Shown here piece after piece: positions 36,077 to 47,026 of a stretch of 64,000 nt of DNA. Below the pieces are notes generated by a model. The model saw nothing but the letters and a program-made list of their open reading frames with translations, did no database searches and had not been told where the DNA came from. The stretch is from Aedes albopictus (lineage: Eukaryota > Arthropoda > Insecta > Diptera > Culicidae). Position 1 is the stretch's first letter; each line of letters begins with the position of its first letter. Where the stretch lies: positions 324,412,175 through 324,476,174 of the forward strand of contig NC_085136.1 in NCBI RefSeq assembly GCF_035046485.1, read 5' to 3'. The position numbers were made by a program, and so were the translations under genes.

Positions 36077-36499
36077 TAAGAATAAAGTGTGGATGTGGAA
36101 AAGTGAAAACGGAAGCAGTATAAAAGCAACCAGTATCCGAGGTTTACTACAACAAATATACATTTGGGAGCTGTTTCAAGCACCAGTGTAGGTAGCTTTT
36201 TTTTTTGGTTGCGGAAACAGTATGCTGTTGGCCTAAGGTCCCCTATCCACCATGGGGGGGCTGCCACCTCAGGTATAGCTTCCGGTGGAGGAGCATTTCA
36301 TACTCAGCCGCTGGATGCCAGAACAGACGCTATTTGAGCTGCACCAAGTTGGACTAACACGGAACTTAGTCAATTTGTAGACTGTGCATTACCTGTTACA
36401 ATCGAACTGCAAGAAATGATGTCAAAACCCCTTACTAGTACAAACAAAAGACGATACAACTTGATACCCGCAGATCGTCACAACAGTCAATGAGCCGGA
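36077..36499. other. unassigned interval
   Basis: 36225-36320 resembles 18750-18840 (CTCAGCCGCTGGATGCCA), so this is likely a scrap of the RTE 5' region. The rest is unassigned. Confidence 0.4.
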
Positions 36500-36869
36500 G
36501 CTGCATCCAGTGCTTAAATTGTCATTCCGACATATCTAAATTCAACTACCTACAGCTCATTTTAGAAGCTGAACTTAAGAATATGCAGTTTGAAGAACTT
36601 GTGCGGCAAGTCCAGTTCTACAAGACAGTCACGGAAAACCCGCTCTTTTTCGGATATATTTGAGGTAAATGTCACGGACTATCTTCGAAAAATGCCAATT
36701 GACATTCATGGTGAACATCATTCAGCATTTTTCGAGGGTAGTTTGTGACATTTACCATAGATATTCGGAAAAGTCTCAATCTTATTAGAAAACGCCTACA
36801 TGTTATGCAATCAAGTGAACTGTGCCGCACATCTTCAAAATAATAAAAACACACAGTTCTATCACCTTA

Positions 36870-37017
36870 GGGGCTGTCCGTAAACCACGTGGTCATTTTT
36901 TTGGGACTTCTCAACCCCCCCCCCCCCCCCGCGTGGTCATTAGTCCATACATTTTTTTTTCTTCATTGGCCGAACCCCCCCCCCCCCCTCATGACCACGT
37001 GGTTTATGGACAGCCCC
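36870..37017. mobile_element. 148-bp PIF/Harbinger-like MITE with poly-C tracts
   Basis: Ends GGGGCTGTCCGTAAACCACG and CGTGGTTTATGGACAGCCCC, flanked by TTA on both sides (36867-36869 and 37018-37020), a TWA duplication. Two runs of about 14-17 C lie inside. It is related to the 1.2-kb element at 20920-22120. Confidence 0.9.
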
Positions 37018-37319
37018 TTACCCTGGTATCCACACACCAATGTGTGAACCTTCTGCCAACCAAGTCCCACCAACACTCCGACATCCGCATGAATTTGTGC
37101 TGGCGCAGAGGTATATTCGGTCAGATGTGGATACAAACGATTGCAATCATCACCAGGGTTGTTAACGTTAATCAACGATTAACGCCGTTGACGTTGATTT
37201 TCGCCGAAATCAACGTCAACGGCGTTGCGTTAATTTTTATGGTAATTAACGTTAACGTTAACGGGATGCGTTAAATCAACGTTAACGAATAGCGTTTATT
37301 CAAACGTTAATTACTCACT

Positions 37320-38040
37320 GTGATATAAAAAAGCCACGTTAGTGTTGGCTGGCAATGCTTCCTAAAGGAGCCAGGACAGATCTTGTTTGGAAAGATTCAT
37401 CTCTCCTGGCCCGCGAATTAGATCTGTGTAGTTTGGATCGGCACGCGTAATTTGTTCCGAGTTTCTCTGGCCTGCTCACTCCCTGCCCTGGTTTAGATCA
37501 GTCTTGTGCATTATCACCATCATAACACAAAAAAGCCGCAACATCAACATTGCCCTTCTTCCTCCATCAACGCTACAGCCGACCGTCTCTATGTTGCTAT
37601 CGAACACATTCGAGACGAACGCATTGCCGCCGCCACGCTCTTTCTCTGCAAATCTCTTGAGTAGCCGAACGCTTCTTAAGAGTCGTTCCGACGCAGAGCT
37701 ATGTCACTCACTGCTGGGTGACTCTCGTCTGAAAATGCCAGGATGAGGGTCAATTTGTTAAGTAGTATTGCATGTCGCAGCAAACACAAGCATAGCACGC
37801 CCTATGAATAGAATGCAAAGCGTAGAGCAAAAACTCGCTTCGGTGTTTCATCGTGTGGTTCGAAAACAAGAGACGATCGCTGCTGTTGGATGTGGTTGAC
37901 TCTGCATTGAACGAGGGTTGGCTTGAGTGGCTGTTACGGGTCATGCCGATGAAAATTAAAATGTGTAAATGTACCTAATCAAATACCTACTACTTATTAT
38001 GTGTGCAACGATAATAACAAACTTATGTAAGCAAAGTTAG
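37320..38040. other. unassigned interior of hAT-type element
   Basis: Short frames with no recognised family. The palindromic GAGATGAATC and GGAGCCAGGACAGATC region carries no further clue. Confidence 0.35.
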
Positions 38041-38043
38041 CCC

Positions 38044-39562
38044 TTAGCTGCACCCACCGCTGACAGGTGTCAATGTCAAACACACGTCACGCATGCACAC
38101 AGCAGCAAGCTCACACACACTCAGGAGCGAACGAACCATTTCCGGTGGACTAGCGGGAGAGAAAAGCCGACAAAAGTGAAGTGCAGAAATTAAACCCGAA
38201 ACACCCGCCACGTTGTGCCACCGAACAGCCACAGCGAGCCGTGTACAAGTCCTCCGACGAGGAAACATCGGTGTCGGTGGCCACCACCGATTCACCAACC
38301 ATCCCGTAAGTGACAACAAATTGCCCCTCACAAGGACAAACCACGTTGAACGTTATATCCATACGTAGGCTCACCACACGGCCGCTGCTTCGACTGAGAA
38401 GTCCGGAGGAACCTGGAAGGAAAGCTGCACCCAGCCGAAATTGCTCGGCGGAACCATCCCACACTCCAACAGCACCATCTGCTAGTGGTAAGACCATGAA
38501 GTTACGTAACGAGCAAAACAACTCTCATGCTCAACATTTCAGTTCGTCCCGGATGATTGGGCATAATTCCCCGACCAACCAAAGAAGATCGCCTGTGGAT
38601 AAAATCGAGCCTTCCCAACGAAGTAGGTCACAGTACAACAAACTGATCCGGGACAACAACTAAAACCCCGTCTGCCATTACAGGGCTCTTTTCCTAGGCG
38701 TCAATAGCAAGAGTTGCTCCAACATCGCAGTAGAGGTCGGAAGTTCGCCACTCGACCGGGAAAGCACGGCAAATCCGACAAGCCATCGAACGAACGCCGG
38801 CGCGGTTTGGAACGAATCCGGGAAGCTACTCCGAACACTGACCCGACGATCCAAGACCAAAAGGTCTCCTTCTCGGTGAAAGACGAGCCTTCATGAGGAA
38901 GTATGTATTCCCACACGCCACGTCGCTTAACAAAAGACTAACGACTTCCCATTAACATTTTAGGGCTCGTTATGCGGGATTGAGACCCGTTACCCGTCTC
39001 AGTGTAATCGTGCGACCACGGATTCCATCGCCAGCTCTTCCGCGCATATAACGCGGCCAAAACAACGTTGCGGTGGTGCTGCGGAACGGTTCCCGAACTC
39101 ATCTCTAGACCGAGGCGCGATTCCGGACGATCACTCAGTCCGTCATTTTCGTCGTAGTTGCCAGGCGGTTACAGCGGCATCGGAGCGTACCGAAGGTCAC
39201 GGCGGCGTGCCGGAAAAGTGGTCACTGAACCACGCGTGGAACTGGCACCCTGCCGGTTGGGAAACTGGCCCGTATCTTCGTCGACACGGCCTCGTCGTGT
39301 ATTTGCGTCCAGTCATTCCCCGGACGAACTATCACCAACGATCGCCTCGGCGGCGACACCTTCGGCCGTCGCAGACCATCTGCCACGGGAAGGAGAACGA
39401 GTGTGTGTGTGCGTGCATGAAGTGGTGGTGTGCTTAGAGCGCGCCAAGAATAGCGCTTTCGAGGAACAGCGCTTTCGAACCATCGATCCTGCGGGGCCCC
39501 GGCATCGTCAACAGCAGCAGCGTCGACAGCAGCAGATGCTGCCCAAGGTCAGACTAGCTTAA
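38044..39562 (+). other. G+C-rich, gene-like cargo in hAT-type element
   Basis: Several short stretches rich in Arg, Ser and Pro are separated by intron-like gaps: donor GTAAGTG at 38306 with a possible acceptor TACGTAG (38363-38369), donor GTAAGACC at 38487 with acceptor CAACATTTCAG (ends 38542), donor GTAGGTCA near 38622 with acceptor CCATTACAG (ends 38682), and donor GTATGTATTC near 38901 with acceptor TTAACATTTTAG (ends 38963). Implied gaps are 55-65 bp, normal for insects. Translated pieces such as RRSPVDKIEPSQRSRSQY and the 39158-39562 frame match no family known to me. It may be a captured host gene fragment, a noncoding spliced RNA or a degenerate transposon. Confidence 0.3.
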
Positions 39563-40930
39563 GGTAGTTTTAAGAGAAGAAATACCAAAATTATATCATG
39601 TTGCCTTTACGAAACTTCCTCATATTTGCCTTGTGTTTCGCACATATGTTATTGACTGTGCGGCGATCCTCATAAACATACCACCAACTTAGCCGGGTCA
39701 GACTGTGAGTGATTGAGGCGCCGACCACTCAATACAGTAACGTCCCGTTTTTGTGGCCTTAGCCCTATACCTATTCCGTAAATTAATAAACATGAGAACC
39801 AAAATATCGCCTTATCGTTATATGGCTTTTGCGTGAATCGATTATGTTTTGATGGACTGCGTTTGTCGTATGAAGTGATGGTTAGAGCGAGTGTCATTCG
39901 ACATTGACCCTCCTGAAACTGCACAACCCTGGTTTAGATAGACCTGCGTAATAATTCAACAATATACATTCCACGGCTAGGAGCCTCGGAATCCCTTTGG
40001 TGGTAAACTCACGCTGCTGGCGATGGATATCGGTTCACAGTTTAGCTAGTCACGCTGCTTCTATGAGATGAGAGCGGTGAGAGCTTATTCTCATTTCGTA
40101 TTTATTATGAAATAAGTATTTTATTTATTATTGTGCAAACGAAGGTGGTTCATTTGAACAACAAAACCATTGTTGATTTGATCGCAGTAGACATGTCAAA
40201 AATGTCAATTTTTTTCACTGACTTTTGGTAATTCAATCGCGTTTCTCAAAAGCAAAGTTCGGTTTGTAAAGTGGACATCTGACTAAACTAGAAATTCAAG
40301 CGATTCAAGTTGACAGGAATTCAAGATTCGAAATGAAGAAAACTCCTTTTCTCGCACAAATGATTAAATTCAAGAGTGAATGCATTGGGACGATTGGGAC
40401 CTCGAAGCAAAACATCGGTGGGATTTTTATTTCAACCCCAATATCCTCAAATTTAAGAAAAATTTTGGGACACAACGTGAGTAGTCATGTTACCTATCAT
40501 GTAAATGATGATCATTGTGTATTTTTTTTATCGATAAGTATTTAAAGAGGTCATTCTCTAAAATGTGTGTTTATTGCCGTTGTTTCACATTACGCACGTC
40601 AATTATGCTTCCTAACTGACCAGACACGCTGTAATATCGTCAACCGACTCGTTACTCAAAAGATAGCGCCCACATTAGTGGACTAATAACTCTTCGCGCA
40701 CTAGGCAAAGTTCCAAATAGTCGCTTAAAGAGTTGCCACATATAATGTTGGGTTAGCAATAATGGAGCACGGGAGCTGATGGCTGGTCAAAATAAATGCA
40801 TAATTTGACGTAGATTATTGTGACCACTAAAAATAAACACAATTTTTAAAAATCCTGAAGCAAGCAAGCATTTTTGAAATTTCTTGTAAAAGTCAAAAAG
40901 AAGGACATTGAGAATATTTTTTTTGCAATT
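39563..40930. other. unassigned interior of hAT-type element
   Basis: AT-rich with no recognised coding region. The frame at 40333-40545 shows no family resemblance. Confidence 0.35.
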
Positions 40931-40934
40931 TCTC

Positions 40935-41500
40935 AATTTCTCATCGTAATAGGCTGTTTTACCTCACGCAAATCCGTCAGGAAAAGGCCTACCTTCCCAC
41001 ACCGAATTAGCAGTGCTGTAATGGTTCATTACAGCACTGATTTGCGTTGCGTAATGAAACATTACAGCACTGTTTTATGTTTGGATCAATTTCGTAATCA
41101 TTTCTGGGCGCATTTTTGAAAAATTGTGCTATGATCAGACTTTCTTAAACATAACAATGAACATCAGTGTGCAGTTTGATGAATAAGTTTTGTTAAAAAC
41201 TACCCTTAAGCGGTAATTTATGAAATTGCAAAAAACGTTGTACGCAACTCGGTGCAGAACTCGATTTTTACAGCACTCGTCGTAATTATCCAACTCGGCT
41301 AGCCTCGTTGGATAAATGTACGACTCGTGCTGTAAAAATCTTCATTCTGCATCTTGTTGCGTAAACTACTATTATGCTATTTCTCATCGTAATGGGCTGT
41401 TTTACCTCACGCAAATCTGCCACGGAAAAGCCTACTTTTCCCACACCTAGGCAAGCCTCGTTGGATAAATGTACGACTAGTGCTGAAAAAATCAACCTTT
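40935..41500. repeat. direct repeats and TTACAGCAC hairpins
   Basis: TCTCATCGTAATRGGCTGTT followed by TTACCTCACGCAAATC occurs near 40938 and 41391. Between them lie hairpins GTGCTGTAATG/CATTACAGCAC (41012-41040) and CAGCACTCGTCGTA...TACGACTCGTGCTG (about 41271-41333). Likely MITE debris. Confidence 0.6.
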
Positions 41501-41842
41501 TGCAACTCGTTACATAAATAACTATTGTGATTTACTAATGATTTTTAGAGACAAAAATAAACACCATCAGTGCTAGAAACTTCAACAGAAAATAGCCCAC
41601 ATTTTTGCCATTTTCATCATGTACTCTAGGAAATTCATTTCAAATATATGTTTTGCTTTACGCATCTCCAAAATAAACCAGAAAATAAAACACAAGCTTT
41701 GTGTATTTGATATTTTTGTAATAGTATTCAAGAAAAATAATATCAGAAATGTAGTGGCTTTATCAATTCGTACCTTTATCAATACGTAACAAGAAAACCG
41801 AATAAGTATATGTTCTCCCATATAGCCGATGCTGTATGCGCA

Positions 41843-42080
41843 CGTATATTCAGCATGGTCAACGGTCATGCTGAGGGTGATGGGCTCGATTCCCGGTGGG
41901 TCCTGGCACTTTTCTTAAAGGAAATTTTCTTAGACCTCGAGAGAAGTTTTGTGCCTGCCGCACGATAAACACATGTAAAATGGCAGAGAAAGTTCTCAGT
42001 TATAACTGTTATATGTACTTAGAGAACACTGAGAAGCAGGCTTTGTCTCTGTGGGACATTACGCCACTAAGAAAATGAAG
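41843..42080 (+). mobile_element. tRNA-derived SINE, family A
   Basis: B-box GGGCTCGATTCCC at about 41882, body AAGTTTTGTGCCTGCC and CAGGCTTTGTCTCTGTGGG, ending in an A-rich tail. Relative of 6990-7240. Confidence 0.7.
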
Positions 42081-42129
42081 ATGTTCTCCCAGGAACATTT
42101 CGATGGCAATATGATATGCGATGAAAGGG

Positions 42130-42290
42130 ATACACTAAAGTGTATGAACCTCTACACGAATTTATGCTGACCTTGCTCTCACACGAAATTTGACGTTTGA
42201 GAGGTGTCGGCACCGCTCAAACGTCAAATTATCTGTGAGAGTAAGCAGGCCAGCATAAATTCGTACAGAAGTTCATACAGTTCGGGCAAA
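42130..42290. mobile_element. small palindromic MITE
   Basis: Arms pair through GTATGAACCTCTACACGAAT, ATTTATGCTG, GCTCTCACA and AATTTGACGTTTGAG and their complements around a ~13-bp spacer near 42209. No duplication was confirmed. Confidence 0.75.
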
Positions 42291-42987
42291 TTCCACAATT
42301 AACGCAAAATCAACGGAGTCGTTAACGTTAATTTAACGCTTAGCGTTAACGTTAACGTTGATCAACGGCCCTAAAAAATCAACGCAAAAAACGTTAATCG
42401 TTACAATTAACGTTAACGAGTTAACGTAACGGCGTTAATCGTTGATTAACGTTAACAACCCTGATCATCACTTCCCTTTCCATCCCCACATTGACCTGCA
42501 ACCTGACGTGGCAGGCGCCATTGACCAATCCAAATTCCTGTGTGGTAGTGGTTTGTGTTCAGATTTCCCGTGTTAATCTATCTGTAAGAACTTTGTAAAC
42601 ATCTTTTGTTCTCACGTATATGGATAGGCTTGCAGTAGGTTTCGTGAGACTTTTTTTGGACAACTCAATTGTCGCCTAAAAATAGAAGATCACGAACACT
42701 CACACACTCAAGATGCCTGCTAGTCCCCAGCAGATATCTCATTGGTTCCTTGTGTGAGTGTAGCTGGTCTGGCGATACTGGAGTAGCATCTACGGACGGT
42801 CATCAAGCTCAAGCTCAAGCTTTACCATAGATACTCGGAAAAGAGCGGTTTTCCGTGACTTTCCTGTAAAACTGGTCTTGCCGCACAAGTTTTTCATACT
42901 GCATATTCTCAAGTTCAGCTTCTAAAATGAGCTGTAGGTAGTTGAATTTAGATATGTCGAAATGATATTTTAAGCACTGGCTGCATC

Positions 42988-43285
42988 CCTCGGGATGCTC
43001 AAAGAAGTACCACACCTGTTCCTTTTAATTCAGTACCTAACCCGATTTCCTTTTACTTACTGATATTCCACTAACATGTGGCTAGTACGGCTAACCTCAA
43101 GACAAGCAGACATCTTAGGACAACAATCATTCAGCCCTTTCACACCAATGAACGTCTTGTGGAATAATTTTCACCATCTAAATGATCGAAGAAACAACTA
43201 CGCAACTTGGCCTAACAATCGACCGACTCTACATCAATAGCTGAACACTTCTAGGATTTTTTAGTCCTTTAAGTCTTCGAACAAC
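42988..43285. other. unassigned interval
   Basis: Possibly eroded N-terminal sequence of the retrotransposon fragment that follows. Confidence 0.3.
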
Positions 43286-43289
43286 ACCT

Positions 43290-43680
43290 CTCTAATTCAC
43301 AACAGGCAAGACCCGACGAAATATCATGCCTGGACAACGCCTTCAGTTTGCAGGAGCTCCGTGCCCCATTGATGCCGTGAAAGAACATTCTGCAGGTTGC
43401 GACAAAGTAGGGTATCCTATGATACGACATCTCCCGATAGCAGCTAAGTTGACGATACTCCAAGGCGATACGATACGCCTTGTGGTCATCAGGGCCATTG
43501 GAAACACGGAATAGTGGTTCCCATTCCTAAGCCTGAGGTAAATCAGCAAAATGTTGATGGCTACCTTCCAATTACCCTGCTCGGCTGTATCGGAAAAATC
43601 TAAGAGCGCATGGTCTTAGGTCATTCACCGATTTATGAGCTACCTGGAAGGAAACCGTGTATTAACATCAGCATCAACAT
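43290..43680 (+). pseudogene. non-LTR RT fragment (Jockey/I-like)
   Basis: With frame changes the plus strand reads DEISCLDNAFSLQELRAPL, then NVDGYLPITLLGCIGKI near 43550-43600, then a HSPIYEL-like piece. This is the RT fingers region (PIPKPG...YRPITLL...GKILER) of Jockey or I-type elements. Several stops show it is dead. Confidence 0.55.
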
Positions 43681-44570
43681 CAACACACATTCAGAGCCGA
43701 TCGGGGTACTTCCTCCGTTTATCACTTGCTGTGGGGTCGGTTTGTTCTAAGATGACCTTCTCTTCTCTGCAGCAATCCACAAGAAGACAGCAGTCCTCGA
43801 GAACGAAGTAGAGTTCACCACGACGAAGTACGGGTCCCAGGAAGCATCCTCAACTGACGATGGAATAAGTGTTCGAAGCAGGATCAGCAATACTCTATTA
43901 AGAATGACAATCATGTTGCCGAAGACGTCCACGGAGAGCTACAAGTCGCGGTCAGTGGCGAAATCGATGAAATGGATCCCCTAAAGGATCGAGAGAAGAT
44001 TAACTCTTCAATAAAAGATCCAGTGTACGTCACAACAATTAAAGAGTGAAGATCATCCAGGAACTTGTCAGTTAGGACAAACGTTGATTTTTGAAATTGT
44101 ACGGTATCTACGAAGAATGCCAGAACAGTATAAGATGCTGTATCTCGCAGAAAATGAGAATTCCAGGCGGTAGACAAATGATAGACTCCAAGAATTCAGA
44201 TGGTCGCCTTATCACGAACAATCGAAGTCATGTTTGGGCTCCATTAAGAAGTTTCTCGACAGAGAAAAAGATACTGCCACCGGTATTGCACCTGGAAGCC
44301 GTAGGGCAAGGTGTTCAACGGATACTGGGCATTATTACAAGTTTTATTTTTGTGTTAAATGTGCTATTTCAACTTGTAAATATTCCCCTAGTATTAATGC
44401 ACATTTATAGGGCTCTGGCAGAAAAGAGGCCCGCAATCCTATTTCGATTGCAACGAAAGGCAACCGCCAGAGAAAATACGATTACAGGATTGACTGATGG
44501 ACCAACAACATTCATGAAACCTCGTCATCCTGTTATTCGGAAATTGTTATCCATTAGGGTAATATGGCAA
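43681..44570. other. unassigned interval
   Basis: The 164-codon frame at 44091-44585 includes a hydrophobic stretch (IITSFIFVLNVLFQLV) but no family was recognised, and its end runs into a MITE. Confidence 0.3.
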
Positions 44571-44574
44571 AATA

Positions 44575-45533
44575 CAGGGTGTTAGGTTCCTGAGTGCAAA
44601 CTTTTTAAAGGATGTTAGAGGACCATAAATGGAGAAAAAAATTGTTCTACGCATATGGTCAAATCTTAACCGTTACGTAGTTATTGAACTTCCCATGTTT
44701 TTGACTTTTATTGCTTTAACTGGCTATAACTTGAAAATGGCCAAACTAATTGAAGTTTTTTGACCCTTATTCGAAAAATTATTGAATTTTCTATCAAATG
44801 GCATTTTTGAATCGATTGGTTTAGTTAAATAACTAAGTTTTCTAGAGCAAATAGCTCAAAAGTAGTATGTTTCTATTTATTTTTGTCAATTATCTTTGAA
44901 AAATGCGTAATAATTTAAAATTCTTTCTTTGGCAAAGTTGTGGCCCCTATTCCACTCTACAATTCGTTATTTGACATCAAACTTCTATCTCTTATCGTTT
45001 TGTTGCAATTTCGATTTTAACATCGCATTTCAGATCATAAATTGGCAACTGTCATGGAAAGCACTTTTTTGCGCATTGTGACGCACATTTAAATCAAAAT
45101 TGCAAGAAAACGATAAGAGCTAGACGTTTGGTGTCAAAGATCGAATTGTAGCGTGTAACAGGGGCCACAACTTTGCCAAAGCAATTATTTTAATTTATTA
45201 CGCATGTTTCAAAGATAATAAACAAAAACCAATAAAAATACACTATTTTTAGCTATTTTGCTCTAGAAAACTTAGTTATTTAACTAAACCAATCGATTCA
45301 AAGATGCCATTTGATAGAAAATTCAAAAATCTTTCGAATAAGGGTCAAAAAACTTCGATAAGTTCGACCATTTTCAAGTTATTGCCAGTTAAGGCAATAA
45401 TAGTCAAGAACATGGGAAGTTCAATAACTACATAACGGTTGAGATTTGACCATATGCGTAGAACAATTTTTTTCACCATTTATGGTCCTCTATTACCCTT
45501 TAAAAAGTTTGCACTCAGGAACCTAACACCCTG
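44575..45533. mobile_element. 959-bp TA-flanked palindromic element
   Basis: The two halves are near-perfect reverse complements. Ends CAGGGTGTTAGGTTCCTGAG and its complement are flanked by TA (44573-44574 and 45534-45535). The centre lies near 45050. A fold-back Tc1/mariner-type element without a transposase. Confidence 0.92.
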
Positions 45534-45535
45534 TA

Positions 45536-45719
45536 TATGTTCTGTGTTGTATTTGTCCAAATGTGATGTCCTGATTTATTACGCATTTGTAAGATTCCAC
45601 TATAATATGTTATATTTTAATGTGCATTTGTAGTGCTGCATGATTTTTTTCGTAATAGCATACGGAACTTTTCAGCAGAATATAGAATGCGATAAGCGTC
45701 GCACCGAAGGGATTGTCCT
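45536..45719. other. short unassigned interval
   Basis: Nothing was recognised. Confidence 0.4.
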
Positions 45720-46437
45720 CCCGAGCAGAGGGGAATATCAAATTAATAACTACGAAATTACCAAACCTGTTTTTATATCTCGTTATTATTGTATTATCAA
45801 GCCATTACGTTTTCATAACATGTTTTGTAGGACAATCTTATTTTGTTATGACCAAGCTATTGATATACAGCCATTAAATAACATTTTAATATTACATTTT
45901 GTTGTGGAACAAGTTTGGTTATTATTGTATTATTGAGAGTGTACAAATACTTTATGCTATTACTATCAAAACTAAAACAAGTTTTGAAATAAATCCTACG
46001 TCATTCAACAACGTTATTTACAGTATTTCGCGATTTCGCGAGTATCAGCCACTGCCCAAGTGGCGCAGCACCCTACATACATCAAAACAAGAACATAGCA
46101 GACGATATTGAAGGTGAGGTTTGAAAGGGACGTTCCAGATTCCGCCTTTGACATGAGAATTTCAATGATAAAAATTTCAAACTTATTGAGTAAACTTGTT
46201 TGAACGAAGCTAATACAGACAGCTAAATCCAAATTTGTAGATGGGTTTGAATGGGATTTTTCAGAAATATTCTGTATTTTCACATGTTTTCCCTGTCGTT
46301 CCAGAGGATGAAGTCGGAACTACCTATTTGTGGTAAGAGATTACATGAATACATAGTTGAAAATATACCTATGAGGGAAGAGAGAAATTGAAGTTCGCAA
46401 TGATTGTTCCGCCATTCTCACATGCTGGTCTAAATAT

Positions 46438-46993
46438 ATAGGGTAGAAGCTTCAGTTTTGGCCAGCCCGGAGTTTTGGCCATAGTGCGGTATTCAGCCTG
46501 TTACGATCTAAATCGGCATAAATTTATTTTTTATTAGTAGATTCTAATGTAATATGATGATTAAAGCTGTGAAAACCTTACATTTTGATTAAAAACTAGA
46601 AGAGGCAAGATGGACCAACCCATGGTCTTAGCCTGACGAAAGAACAAAAAAAAAAACTAGAAGAATTAAATAATTTTCCTTAAAAAATCAGCTCCCATAT
46701 GTCTATTTTGGCCAGGGTGCTTCTAATTTGGCCACTCCCATAAGAAATACACGTGATTGGCCAAAATAGAAACCAAAGTTAAGAATATGGCCAAAACTGC
46801 GGCAATGCTTCTATTTTGGCCAGTGCCACTTTTAATACAAAAATCAAGTATTAGCTTGATTTCTGCATTTTTCTTATAAAGTATAGATATAAACCTCTCA
46901 TTTGACGCATTGGTTGTTTCCATTGGATTATTGGTTATTTTTATAAAAATGATTTCTCTTAGACTGGCCAAAACCGGTGCCCGCACCCTATAG
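46438..46993. mobile_element. MITE built on repeated TTTTGGCCA
   Basis: Ends TATAGGGTAGAAGC and the imperfect mirror GGTGCCCGCACCCTATA. TTTTGGCCA or its complement TGGCCAAAA occurs at least nine times, spaced irregularly across the element. Confidence 0.75.
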
Positions 46994-47026
46994 CATTCTC
47001 AGCCAACACGAAGTCATATATAATGT

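Larger units (their letters stand above)
37154..42463. mobile_element. 5.3-kb hAT-type element with ~36-bp inverted ends
   Basis: Both ends begin CAGGGTTGTTAACGTTAATC and stay identical for about 36 bp. Motifs GTTAACGTTAA and ATCAACG crowd the first ~160 and last ~165 bp, as transposase-binding sub-repeats do in hAT elements. The perfect 8-bp duplication ATCATCAC (37146-37153 and 42464-42471) fits nTnnnnAn. The empty target at 12954-12961 reads straight through. No hAT transposase (no recognisable dimerisation or DDE segment) was found, so it is non-autonomous. It contains a G+C-rich intron-exon-like stretch, hairpins, a SINE and a small palindrome. Confidence 0.9.
36776..42803 (-). mobile_element. 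retroposon-like repeat inserted in the MITE, itself interrupted
   Basis: Flanked by the duplicated block TTTACCATAGATA(T/C)TCGGAA. Its right end is a CAAGCT repeat tail, read here on the plus strand. Parts at 37021-37153 and 42472-42730 match 12840-13050 in reverse. The long duplication points to target-primed insertion. Removing the two DNA elements inside leaves roughly 570 bp. The family was not named. Confidence 0.6.
36508..42979. mobile_element. palindromic hAT-type MITE split by later insertions
   Basis: The left piece 36508-36775 and the right piece ~42804-42979 together make one copy of the family seen whole at 15694-16091. Outer ends CAGTGCTTAAA and TTAAGCACTG are flanked by the same 8 bases GCTGCATC (36500-36507 and 42980-42987). 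The pieces overlap by ~23 bp around TTTACCATAGATA, the target duplication of the insertion between them. Confidence 0.8.

Noticed and set aside
37154..42463. LTR retrotransposon interpretation of the 5.3-kb element
   Set aside because: The ends are inverted, not direct repeats, and the duplication is 8 bp with hAT-type CAGGG termini. No gag-pol was found.
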